A DNA stretch of 24,905 nt from positions 1 through 24,905 of the forward strand of contig CAYPMJ010000012.1 of the NCBI GenBank assembly GCA_964411785.1, given 5' to 3'. A program made the translations under genes and the position numbers. Source of the DNA: RUG626 sp964411785. GTDB lineage: Bacteria > Bacillota > Clostridia > Oscillospirales > Oscillospiraceae. Of this stretch, positions 13,638-22,550 are shown in pieces (the stretch's first letter is position 1; each line of letters starts with the position of its first letter). The notes under the pieces were generated by a model that was not told the origin of the DNA, made no database searches, and saw nothing but the letters and a program-made list of their open reading frames with translations.

Positions 13638-13777
13638 TCCAAGCGCAATCTTTATTTCAAGCATTTCATTTTCATCCCTATTATAACGCGCGGCGGAAAA
13701 AAATCAAGCGGGGATGTACGAAAAGCAGCAACGGATCCGGGCGTGTCGCTCGGCGAATATGAAAAGGAGTGAAGCGA

Positions 13778-16700
13778 GTGCCAAAGGAGATATGGTACGG
13801 TAAAACCCTCAGACGGAGCTTTGCCAAGGTGCAGGAGGTCCAGGACATGCCGAACCTTCTGGAGATACAGAAGGATTCGTATAAGTGGTTTCTGGACACG
13901 GGACTCAGGGATGTTTTCAAGGATGTTGCAGCGATCGGGGACTACACCGGAAACCTGGAGCTGACATTTCTGGATTACAAGATGGACGAGCCGCCGAAGT
14001 ATTCTGTAGAGGAGTGCAAGGCCCGCGACGTGACTTATTCCGCCCCGATAAAGGTCAGCGTCTGTCTCCGCAATAAGGAGACAGAGGAGATAAAGGAGCA
14101 GGAGATATTCATGGGCGACTTCCCTTTGATGACTGAGGGGGGGACCTTTGTCATCAACGGGGCCGAGCGCGTCATAGTCTCACAGATTATCCGTTCTCCG
14201 GGAGTATATTATGAGAAGTCGATAGATAAGACCGGGACGCCCATTTATGCCACGACGGTTATTCCGTACCGTGGTGCGTGGCTGGAATATGAGACTGACA
14301 CCTCGGATATGTTCAATGTCCGCATCGACAAGAACAGAAAGCTCCCCATTACCTGTTTCCTCAGGTCGATCGGCAAGCGAACGGATGAGCCGTACACATG
14401 GCTGTCCATGTCCGGCGGTGAGGCGGGAGCCGTCACTGATGAACAGCTGAAGGCGGTTTTCGGTGAGGACGAGCGCATAATATCCACCATAGATAAGGAT
14501 GCCTGCCATACCAGGGAGGAGTCGCTGCTTGAGATATACCGCAAGCTGCGCCCAGGTGATCCGCCCACAGTCGACTCAGCGGAGTCACTGCTTTTCAATC
14601 TGTTCTTTGATCCGCGCAGGTACGATATCTCCACTGCCGGCCGATACAAATATAATAAGAAGCTCGCCGTCTGGACGCGTATCGCGGGAAAGCGTCTGAC
14701 AAGGCCGCTCTCCGATCCGCTGACAGGTGAGGTCATCGCGGAGGCGGGCGAGACAATCACCCGTGAGCGCGCTGAGAAGCTGGATCACATGGGCATCATT
14801 GAGGCGTATGTGGAGGGCGAAACCGGCAAAGAGGTGAAGCTCTTCTCCAATGGCATGGTGTGGCTGGACAGGTTTGTGGATTTTGATCCGCAGGAGGAGC
14901 TCGGCCTGAAGGAGAGAGTGCGCTGGATAATTCTCAAGGGTCTCCTGGAGCAGTACAGCGGAGATGAGCTTAAAGCGGCAATTAAAGAGAATATGGCTCT
15001 TCTCGTGCCAAAGTATATTATTCCGGACGACATATTTGCTTCTGTAAATTATCTCAATTCCACAGCCCATGGCTGCGGCGATCTGGACGATATAGACCAC
15101 CTGGGCAACCGCAGACTCCGCAGCGTCGGTGAGCTGCTGCAGAACCAGTTCCGTGTGGGTTTCTCCCGTATGGAACGTGTTATCCGCGAACGGATGACAC
15201 TCCAGGACACTGACGCAGTGACGCCTCAGTCGCTGATTAACATCCGGCCTGTTACAGCCGCGATAAAGGAGTTTTTCGGCTCTTCTCCGCTTTCCCAGTT
15301 CATGGATCAGACAAACCCGCTTGCGGAGCTTACGCATAAGCGGCGTCTCTCGGCCCTGGGCCCGGGAGGACTGTCCAGGGAACGGGCGTCCTTCGATGTG
15401 CGTGATGTACACTACAGCCACTACGGACGTATGTGCCCTGTGGAGACGCCGGAGGGACCTAACATAGGGCTTATCTCGTACCTGGCCTCCTACGCGAAGG
15501 TAAATGAATACGGATTCCTTATAGCGCCGTACCAGAAGGTGGACAAGGAGACCGGCCGCGTCACCGACCAGGTTGATTACCTCACCGCGGATATGGAGGA
15601 TCAGTTTGTTGTCGCCCAGGCCACAGAGCCCAGGGATGAGGAGGGTCGGTTTATCAACGACCGTATAATCTGCCGGCACAGGGACGAAATTGTTGAGGTA
15701 GAGAAGCACCGTGTGGACTACATCGATATTTCGCCGCGGATGATGGTCTCTGTGGCGACGGCCATGATACCGTTCCTCTCGAACGATGACGCGAACAGGG
15801 CCCTGATGGGCGCCAACATGCAGCGCCAGGCAGTGCCTCTGCTGGTGACAGAGGCGCCTATTGTGGCGACGGGTATTGAACACAAGTGTGCGGTTGACTC
15901 CAAGGTGGTGATCTGCGCTGAGGGCGACGGTGTGGTTACCTATGTGGATGCGGATACCGTGACAGTGCGGTACGACAGCGGGGAAATCAAGGACTATCAC
16001 CTCATCAAGTTTACCCGCTCAAACCAGAGCACCTGTATAAATCAGCGCCCCGTTGTTGATGCGGGGGAGAGAGTGCATTTTGAGACCGTTCTTGCGGACG
16101 GCCCATCTACTTCAAACGGAGAGATAGCCCTTGGCAAGAACATCCTGGTAGGCTTCATGACCTGGGAGGGCTACAATTATGAGGACGCCATTTTGCTGAA
16201 TGAGCGTCTTGCGATGGAGGACGTTTTCACATCCATCCATATTGAGGAGCATGAGATTGACGCCAGGGACACAAAGCTCGGCCCGGAGGAGATAACGAGG
16301 GATATACCGGGTGTGGGCGAGGATTCGCTTAAATATCTGGATGACCGCGGCATCATTTCAATTGGCGCGGAGGTCCACGCGGGGGATATACTTGTCGGAA
16401 AGGTGACGCCGAAGGGCGAGACGGACCTTACGGCGGAGGAGCGCCTTCTGAGGGCGATCTTCGGTGAGAAGGCCAGAGAGGTGCGCGATACCTCGCTGAA
16501 GGTGCCGCACGGCGAGAGCGGCATCGTGGTTGATGTAAAGGTTTTCACCAGGGAAGCGGGGGATGAGCTGAATCCATCTGTCAACATGGTGGTGAGAGTG
16601 TATCTGGCTCAGAAGCGGAAAATATCCGTGGGCGATAAGATGGCCGGACGTCACGGCAATAAGGGCGTTGTGTCACGCATACTTCCCAAGGAGGATATGC

Positions 16701-17581
16701 CGTATCTGCCGGACGGCACGCCGCTTGACATTGTCCTGAACCCGCTGGGTGTTCCGTCACGTATGAACATAGGTCAGGTGCTTGAGGTTCACTTAGGCTA
16801 TGCAGCTCAGGCGCTGGGGTGGAAGGTTGCCACGCCAATTTTCGACGGCGCACATGAGAGCGAGATAAGGGAGCTCCTTGGCGAGGCCGGACTTCGTACA
16901 GATGGTAAGAGCGTGCTATATGACGGACGTACAGGGGAGCCGTTTGACAATCCGGTGACTGTAGGGTATGTGTACTTCCTGAAGCTGCACCACCTGGTGG
17001 ACGACAAGATACATGCCAGGTCCACAGGACCATACTCCCTGGTGACACAGCAGCCTCTGGGCGGCAAGGCACAGTTTGGCGGGCAGCGGTTCGGCGAGAT
17101 GGAGGTCTGGGCACTGGAGGCGTATGGCGCAGCATACTCGCTGCAGGAGATACTGACGGTAAAATCGGACGATGTGACCGGACGTGTGCGCACCTATGAG
17201 GCGATAGTGAAGGGACACAATATTCCGCAGCCGGGTGTGCCTGAGTCATTCAAGGTGCTGGTGAAGGAATTGCAGGCGCTGTGTCTGGACATAAGGATAC
17301 TTGACCGTGACGGACAGGAGATAGAGCTTAAGGACGACGATGACGATGAGTATGCCCACGGCTTCCGTGACGTGGAGAACGAGCGCTATTCCTCCAGCGA
17401 CAATGAGCTGGAGGCAGCAGGCTACGCCATTGAAGACGCGGAGGACGCGCTTGATGGCGCGGACGAGGACAGCGAAGACGGCGAGGACAGCGAGGATGAC
17501 GGTGAGGACGCCTATGATGATGATGCTCTGGGCGACTTCGATGACGAGGAAGACGCATTTGTTGAGGAGGACGAGGAATGA
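13778..17581 (+). CDS. rpoB: DNA-directed RNA polymerase beta subunit
   Basis: Catalytic beta subunit of RNA polymerase. The GTG at 13778 (PKEIWYGKTLRRSF follows) sits 8 bases after AAGGAG; a GTG at 13769 is inside that ribosome binding site and is less likely. The rifampicin pocket begins at about residues 503-511 (SPLSQFMDQ) and continues through THKRRLSALGPGGL with wild-type residues, so no rifampicin resistance change is seen. Later motifs include VETPEGPNIGLI, EGYNYEDAI and MAGRHGNKGVVS. The 1267-residue length exceeds that of many homologues because of an acidic tail of about 80 residues rich in Asp and Glu. The stop overlaps the rpoC ATG (ATGA). Confidence 0.98.
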   Translation: MPKEIWYGKTLRRSFAKVQEVQDMPNLLEIQKDSYKWFLDTGLRDVFKDVAAIGDYTGNLELTFLDYKMDEPPKYSVEECKARDVTYSAPIKVSVCLRNKETEEIKEQEIFMGDFPLMTEGGTFVINGAERVIVSQIIRSPGVYYEKSIDKTGTPIYATTVIPYRGAWLEYETDTSDMFNVRIDKNRKLPITCFLRSIGKRTDEPYTWLSMSGGEAGAVTDEQLKAVFGEDERIISTIDKDACHTREESLLEIYRKLRPGDPPTVDSAESLLFNLFFDPRRYDISTAGRYKYNKKLAVWTRIAGKRLTRPLSDPLTGEVIAEAGETITRERAEKLDHMGIIEAYVEGETGKEVKLFSNGMVWLDRFVDFDPQEELGLKERVRWIILKGLLEQYSGDELKAAIKENMALLVPKYIIPDDIFASVNYLNSTAHGCGDLDDIDHLGNRRLRSVGELLQNQFRVGFSRMERVIRERMTLQDTDAVTPQSLINIRPVTAAIKEFFGSSPLSQFMDQTNPLAELTHKRRLSALGPGGLSRERASFDVRDVHYSHYGRMCPVETPEGPNIGLISYLASYAKVNEYGFLIAPYQKVDKETGRVTDQVDYLTADMEDQFVVAQATEPRDEEGRFINDRIICRHRDEIVEVEKHRVDYIDISPRMMVSVATAMIPFLSNDDANRALMGANMQRQAVPLLVTEAPIVATGIEHKCAVDSKVVICAEGDGVVTYVDADTVTVRYDSGEIKDYHLIKFTRSNQSTCINQRPVVDAGERVHFETVLADGPSTSNGEIALGKNILVGFMTWEGYNYEDAILLNERLAMEDVFTSIHIEEHEIDARDTKLGPEEITRDIPGVGEDSLKYLDDRGIISIGAEVHAGDILVGKVTPKGETDLTAEERLLRAIFGEKAREVRDTSLKVPHGESGIVVDVKVFTREAGDELNPSVNMVVRVYLAQKRKISVGDKMAGRHGNKGVVSRILPKEDMPYLPDGTPLDIVLNPLGVPSRMNIGQVLEVHLGYAAQALGWKVATPIFDGAHESEIRELLGEAGLRTDGKSVLYDGRTGEPFDNPVTVGYVYFLKLHHLVDDKIHARSTGPYSLVTQQPLGGKAQFGGQRFGEMEVWALEAYGAAYSLQEILTVKSDDVTGRVRTYEAIVKGHNIPQPGVPESFKVLVKELQALCLDIRILDRDGQEIELKDDDDDEYAHGFRDVENERYSSSDNELEAAGYAIEDAEDALDGADEDSEDGEDSEDDGEDAYDDDALGDFDDEEDAFVEEDEE

Positions 17582-20500
17582 GTTACGCGCCTTTTGATGC
17601 AATCAAAATAGGAATCGCTTCTCCGGAGATGATACGTGAGTGGTCCTATGGCGAGGTCAAAAAGCCGGAAACCATAAACTACCGGACGCTGAAGCCGGAG
17701 CGGGACGGCCTCTTCTGCGAAAGAATATTCGGACCGACAAAGGACTGGGAATGCCACTGCGGAAAGTACAAGAAAATACGTTATAAGGGCAAGATATGCG
17801 ATCGGTGCGGTGTCGAGGTCACCCGCAGTAAGGTGAGAAGGGAACGCATGGGGCATATAGAGCTTGCCGCCCCGGTGTCACACATCTGGTATTTTAAGGG
17901 GATCCCGTCGAGAATGGGACTCATGCTTGATCTGACGCCGCGCATACTTGAAAAAGTGCTGTACTTCGCCTCATATATAGTGACGGACCCCGGCGACACG
18001 CCGCTGACCAGGTGCCAGCTCCTGAACGACAGGGAGTACCGGGACAAGAGGGAGAAGTATGAGGACGACTTCAAGGCCGGCATGGGCGCTGAGGCCATAA
18101 AGGAGCTTCTCCAGCAGATCGACTGCGCAGCGCTGTCTCAGGAGCTGCGGGCGGAGCTTCAGAATGCCAGTGGTCAGAAGAAGGCAAAGCTTGTAAAGCG
18201 ACTGGAGGTAGTGGAGTCATTCCTTAAATCCGGCAACAAGCCGGAGTGGATGATAATTGATGTACTGCCTGTCATTCCGCCGGAGATACGGCCAATGGTA
18301 CAGCTGGACGGCGGTCGTTCTGCGACCTCTGACCTGAACGATCTGTACAGGCGTGTGATAAACCGCAACAATCGTCTGAAGCGGCTCATAGAGCTCTCTG
18401 CTCCGGACATCATCGTTCGGAACGAGAAACGCATGCTGCAGGAGGCAGTGGACGCTCTCATGGACAATGGCCGCCGCGGGAGAGCCGTGACCGGGGCAAA
18501 TTCGCGGGCACTGAAGTCTCTGAGCGATATGCTTAAAGGCAAGCAGGGCCGTTTCCGCCAGAATCTTCTGGGCAAGCGGGTTGACTATTCAGGCCGGTCT
18601 GTCATCGTCGTGGGCCCGGATCTGAAGCTCTACCAGTGCGGTGTGCCAAAGGAAATGGCTATAGAGCTGTTCCGCCCGTTCGTCATGAAGAAGCTTGTGG
18701 AAGATGGCGTGGCAAACAACATCAAATCCGCTAAGAAAATGGTGGACAAGGGCCGCACAGAGGTCTGGGACGCCCTTGAGGTGGTGATAAAGGAGCACCC
18801 GGTACTTCTGAACCGCGCTCCCACGCTGCACAGACTTGGTATCCAGGCCTTTGAGCCGATTCTGGTGGAGGGCCGTGCGCTTCGCCTGCACCCGCTGGTC
18901 TGCACGGCCTATAACGCGGATTTCGACGGGGACCAGATGGCCATCCATGTTCCGCTCTCCTCTGAGGCACAGGCGGAGGCGAGGATACTCATGCTCTCAG
19001 CGCATAACCTGCTGCATCCCCGTGACGGACGTCCTGTTACAGTCCCAACACAGGACATGGTGCTTGGGTCCTACTATCTCACCTTTATCAGGGAGGAGAA
19101 GGGGACAGGCAAGGCGTTTATCTCCAAGGACGAGGCGATCATGGCCTACCAGAGCGGCGACGTGGGTATTCACTCACCGATACGTGTCCGGGTTTCAAGG
19201 GAAGTAAACGGCGTCATGAAGACGGGTATCATCGAGACGACTGTGGGACGGATCATCTTTAATAACCCGGTTCCGCAGGATCTGGGCTTCGTGGACAGGT
19301 CTGATCCTGCCCATGAGCTGGACCTGGAAATCGGCTTCAAGGTGGGCAAGAAGGAGCTTGGAAAGATAATCGACGCGTGCATTGAGAAGCATGGCTTCGA
19401 GGTATCAGTGGAGGTTCTGGATAACGTAAAAGCACAGGGCTATAAGTATTCCACCATAAGCGGCATGACCATCTCAGTTGCGGATATGACTGTCCCGGAG
19501 GCCAAGCCAAAGCTGATAAGCGCCACCGAGAAGAAGGTGGTCGACATCGAGAATATGTACAAACGCGGCTTCATCACCAATGACGAGAGGTATCGTCTGG
19601 TAGTGGCGGAGTGGGAGAAAACGACCAAGGACGTGACAGATGCGCTCCAGAGTTCTCTGGATGAGTTCAACCCGATCTATATGATGGCTGACTCAGGCGC
19701 ACGCGGCTCCATGGCTCAGATACGTCAGCTTGCCGGAATGCGCGGACTTATCGCCAACACAGCAGGGCGTACCATCGAGATACCGATTAAGGCCAACTAC
19801 CGTGAGGGCCTGACAGTGCTTGAATACTTCATTTCCAGCAGGGGCGCCAGGAAGGGACTGGCGGACACGGCTCTGCGTACAGCTGACTCCGGATATCTGA
19901 CACGACGAATGGTGGACGTCTCCCAGGATGTGATAATACGTGAGCGTGACTGCGAGACTCACGATGGGATTGATGCCGCTGAGAAGGTTGAGAATGGTCA
20001 GGTGACACAGAGCCTTGCTGAGTCCATCCATGGCCGCTATCCGGCGGACGACATCGTGGACCCTGAGACAGGAGAGGTGCTTTTCACCCGTGACCACATG
20101 CTCACGCACCAGGATGTCGGGACGCTCACGGACCACGGCGTAAATCACGTGAAAATCAGAAGCGTCCTCACCTGCAAGGCGAAGAGCGGAGTTTGTGCGA
20201 GGTGCTACGGGCTGAACCTGGCAACAGGCGAGACTGTAAACGCGGGCGAGGCAGTCGGGGTCATAGCCGCGCAGTCTATAGGAGAGCCCGGCACGCAGCT
20301 CACCATGCGCACCTTCCACACCGGAGGCGTGGCCGGCGGTGAGCACGGCGTTGAGATCACACAGGGTCTTCCGCGTGTCGAGGAGCTTTTTGAGGCGAGA
20401 AAGCCGAAAAAGATGGCTATACTGGCGGAGATACCGGGAAGAGTCAGCCTGGAGGAGGCGCGTAAGGGCTCTTTGGTGTCTATAACGATTACAAATCCGG

Positions 20501-21216
20501 AGACAGGCGAGACGTCATCCTGCAATGCGCCGCATTCAGCCGGCATACGTGTGAAGGACGGGGATATGGTCAAGGCCGGGGACATGCTCACCGGCGGTGC
20601 GCTGAACCCGCACGATATCATGCGCATTCTGGGCCGCGACGCCACGCAGAACTACCTTATAAATGAAGTTCAGCGAGTTTACCGGCAGCAGGGCGTGGAT
20701 ATCTCGGATAAGCACATCGAGGTTATTGTCCGCCAGATGATGCGGAAGGTTCGCGTGGATGACGCGGGAGATACGCGCCTTCTCTCCGGATCAGTGGTGG
20801 ATATTCTGGAGCTGCGCGAGGAGATCGAGAAGCTGGATGAGCGGAAGGCCTCAGGAGAGGAGAATCTGCAGTACCCGGTTTACACACAGCTCCTCATGGG
20901 CATAACAAAGGCATCGCTGGCTACAGAGAGCTGGATGTCGGCCGCGTCCTTCCAGGAGACAACAAAGGTCCTCACTGAGGCGGCTACAAAGGGCAAGGTG
21001 GACCATCTGGTCGGACTTAAGGAGAATGTGATCATAGGAAAGCTCATTCCGGCAGGATCAGGGCTGTCGCTCTACAGGGATGCTGTCGAGGGAAAGTCCG
21101 ATAAGGAGGAGAATGAAAAATCCTCGCTTCAGAATGGCTTTGAGGATGAGACCCCGGAGGACGATGGCCCGGAGGTGGATCTCTCCGGACTGCGTAGCAT
21201 AGGCAATGCAATCTGA
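17578..21216 (+). CDS. rpoC: DNA-directed RNA polymerase beta' subunit
   Basis: The other catalytic subunit, 1212 residues. The N-terminal zinc site has Cys59, Cys61, Cys74 and Cys77. The active-site motif NADFDGD is at residues 446-452, with the three Mg-binding aspartates at 448, 450 and 452. The bridge and trigger-loop region (GARGSMAQIRQLAGMRGL) and the second zinc site (CKAKSGVCARCYG) are present. The ATG overlaps the rpoB stop, so the two subunits are translated together. The C terminus ends with an acidic segment (EDETPEDDGPEVD), in keeping with the acidic tail of RpoB. Confidence 0.98.
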   Translation: MSYAPFDAIKIGIASPEMIREWSYGEVKKPETINYRTLKPERDGLFCERIFGPTKDWECHCGKYKKIRYKGKICDRCGVEVTRSKVRRERMGHIELAAPVSHIWYFKGIPSRMGLMLDLTPRILEKVLYFASYIVTDPGDTPLTRCQLLNDREYRDKREKYEDDFKAGMGAEAIKELLQQIDCAALSQELRAELQNASGQKKAKLVKRLEVVESFLKSGNKPEWMIIDVLPVIPPEIRPMVQLDGGRSATSDLNDLYRRVINRNNRLKRLIELSAPDIIVRNEKRMLQEAVDALMDNGRRGRAVTGANSRALKSLSDMLKGKQGRFRQNLLGKRVDYSGRSVIVVGPDLKLYQCGVPKEMAIELFRPFVMKKLVEDGVANNIKSAKKMVDKGRTEVWDALEVVIKEHPVLLNRAPTLHRLGIQAFEPILVEGRALRLHPLVCTAYNADFDGDQMAIHVPLSSEAQAEARILMLSAHNLLHPRDGRPVTVPTQDMVLGSYYLTFIREEKGTGKAFISKDEAIMAYQSGDVGIHSPIRVRVSREVNGVMKTGIIETTVGRIIFNNPVPQDLGFVDRSDPAHELDLEIGFKVGKKELGKIIDACIEKHGFEVSVEVLDNVKAQGYKYSTISGMTISVADMTVPEAKPKLISATEKKVVDIENMYKRGFITNDERYRLVVAEWEKTTKDVTDALQSSLDEFNPIYMMADSGARGSMAQIRQLAGMRGLIANTAGRTIEIPIKANYREGLTVLEYFISSRGARKGLADTALRTADSGYLTRRMVDVSQDVIIRERDCETHDGIDAAEKVENGQVTQSLAESIHGRYPADDIVDPETGEVLFTRDHMLTHQDVGTLTDHGVNHVKIRSVLTCKAKSGVCARCYGLNLATGETVNAGEAVGVIAAQSIGEPGTQLTMRTFHTGGVAGGEHGVEITQGLPRVEELFEARKPKKMAILAEIPGRVSLEEARKGSLVSITITNPETGETSSCNAPHSAGIRVKDGDMVKAGDMLTGGALNPHDIMRILGRDATQNYLINEVQRVYRQQGVDISDKHIEVIVRQMMRKVRVDDAGDTRLLSGSVVDILELREEIEKLDERKASGEENLQYPVYTQLLMGITKASLATESWMSAASFQETTKVLTEAATKGKVDHLVGLKENVIIGKLIPAGSGLSLYRDAVEGKSDKEENEKSSLQNGFEDETPEDDGPEVDLSGLRSIGNAI

Positions 21217-21238
21217 GAGCTGAGGCAATGCACAAATC

Positions 21239-21267
21239 AGGAGGACGCCGCTTGGAGGCGTCCTCCT
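21239..21267 (+). terminator. Hairpin after rpoC, no T tract
   Basis: A perfect 11-base-pair GC-rich stem, AGGAGGACGCC (21239-21249) with GGCGTCCTCCT (21257-21267), starting 23 bases after the rpoC stop. It is followed by GTGAGAAAA in place of T residues. It may be a weak terminator, a 3'-end protecting stem or a processing site; the new promoter just downstream suggests a transcription-unit border here. Confidence 0.55.
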
Positions 21268-21321
21268 GTGAGAAAAGACGGCAAAACAGCGGATTAATCA
21301 TGTTTTTTGAAAAAAACGCTA

Positions 21322-21350
21322 TTGACGGCCGGAAAAAAGTGTGGTAAAAT
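21322..21350 (+). promoter_or_regulatory. Sigma-A promoter of the rpsL operon
   Basis: TTGACG (21322-21327), 17 bases, TAAAAT (21345-21350). The transcript would start near 21357 and have a leader of about 113 bases, including a small hairpin GGAGGC-AAA-GCCTCC (21384-21398). Confidence 0.78.
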
Positions 21351-21469
21351 CCAGTTTTGTGAGTGTTGACACAGGTTTTAGCTGGAGGCAAAGCCTCCGG
21401 TTAAGATATTGTAAACGACGCAACTTCAGGTCGGTTACAGATTCAGCTTTATGAGAAAGGAGGAAAAAA

Positions 21470-21910
21470 ATGCCCACAATAAATCAGCTTGTGAGGAAGG
21501 GAAGGGAGTCATCCACTTACAAGTCGACCTCTCCTGCCTTGCAGAAGGGACTGAACACGCTGAAGAACAGGGAGACGGATCTGTCATCCCCGCAGAAGAG
21601 AGGCGTCTGCACAGCAGTGCGTACCTCCACACCTAAGAAGCCGAACTCCGCGCTGCGGAAGATCGCGCGTGTGCGTCTGACGAACGGCTACGAGGTTACA
21701 GCGTATATTCCGGGTGTCGGTCACAATCTCCAGGAGCACTCAGTGGTTCTTATCAGGGGAGGACGTGTGAAGGATCTGCCAGGCGTCCGTTACCACATCA
21801 TTCGCGGAAAGCTGGACACCCAGGGAGTGGACGGAAGGCGTCAGGGCCGTTCACGCTATGGCGCGAAGAGGCCGAAGGCCGGAAAGACCGCTGCTGCGAA
21901 GAAGAAGTAA
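21470..21910 (+). CDS. rpsL: 30S ribosomal protein S12
   Basis: S12 of the decoding centre, 146 residues with a basic C-terminal tail (GKTAAAKKK). The signature RTSTPKKPNSALRK (Lys56/Lys57) and PGVGHNLQEHSVVLIRGGRV with KDLPGVRYH (Lys101) carry the residues whose change gives streptomycin resistance; all are wild type. A few extra residues lie in the N-terminal region (LKNRETDLSSPQKRG) compared with the roughly 124-residue E. coli protein, as is usual in Gram-positive bacteria. AGAAAGGAGG precedes the ATG. It is the first gene of the str operon. Confidence 0.98.
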   Translation: MPTINQLVRKGRESSTYKSTSPALQKGLNTLKNRETDLSSPQKRGVCTAVRTSTPKKPNSALRKIARVRLTNGYEVTAYIPGVGHNLQEHSVVLIRGGRVKDLPGVRYHIIRGKLDTQGVDGRRQGRSRYGAKRPKAGKTAAAKKK

Positions 21911-21924
21911 ACGAAAATCCAACA

Positions 21925-21983
21925 GCTTAGCCCTGTTGTTCAGATAAACTGACCTCAGGGCGCAACTGAGCGGAAAAGCTCAG
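21925..21983 (+). promoter_or_regulatory. Possible folded control region between rpsL and rpsG
   Basis: GCTTAG-CCCTG (21925-21935) can pair with CAGGG and, after a 5-base bulge, CTGAGC (21956-21971). The same CTGAGC (21966-21971) can instead pair with GCTCAG (21978-21983) across GGAAAA. The two folds exclude each other. In E. coli, S7 binds the equivalent gap to repress its own translation; whether that holds here is inference. Confidence 0.4.
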
Positions 21984-22024
21984 AGTACCTGTGACATCAT
22001 TTTTTAATGAAGGAGGGAAGTAAA

Positions 22025-22495
22025 GTGCCCAGAAGAGGTAACGTTCCCAAAAGAGAGATACTTCCGGACCCTGTCTATGGCTCCGTGCTGGTGACTAAGC
22101 TCACCAACAGCATCATGCTGGACGGGAAGAAGGGCGTGGCCCAGAAGGTCGTCTACGGAGCCTTTGACATAATCAGGGAAAAGACCGGCAAGGAGCCGCT
22201 GGAGGTTTTCCAGCAGGCGCTTGAGAATATCATGCCGAGCCTGGAGGTCAAGGCGCGTCGTGTGGGAGGCGCGACCTATCAGGTGCCTATCGAGGTCCGC
22301 CCCGCAAGACGGCAGACGCTTGGTCTGCGGTGGCTCACCAATTACACTCGTGCCAGAGGCGAGAAGACCATGAAGGAGCGTCTCGCGGCTGAGATAATGG
22401 ACGCGGCAAATAATCAGGGCGCGTCGGTCAAGAAGCGCGAGGACACCCACAAGATGGCGGAGTCCAACAAGGCATTCGCGCATTTCAGGTGGTAA
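22025..22495 (+). CDS. rpsG: 30S ribosomal protein S7
   Basis: S7 starts assembly of the 30S head by binding the 3' domain of 16S rRNA. The GTG at 22025 (PRRGNVPKREILPDPVYGS follows) gives exactly the usual 156 residues; the upstream ATG at 22007 overlaps the ribosome binding site AGGAGGG and is not used. Conserved KLTNSIMLDGKKGVAQK, RVGGATYQVPIEV and the C-terminal KREDTHKMAESNKAFAHFRW are all present. It lies between rpsL and fusA in the standard str operon order. Confidence 0.98.
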   Translation: MPRRGNVPKREILPDPVYGSVLVTKLTNSIMLDGKKGVAQKVVYGAFDIIREKTGKEPLEVFQQALENIMPSLEVKARRVGGATYQVPIEVRPARRQTLGLRWLTNYTRARGEKTMKERLAAEIMDAANNQGASVKKREDTHKMAESNKAFAHFRW

Positions 22496-22550
22496 TACAA
22501 GCAAGTTACGGCGGGACCGATAGTCCCGGCTGTCAGGAGAGATACTTTTT

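Noticed and set aside
14585..16000. Long minus-strand open frame opposite rpoB
   Set aside because: It is antisense to highly conserved rpoB codons, is rich in His and Arg, and has no ribosome binding site; a composition artefact.
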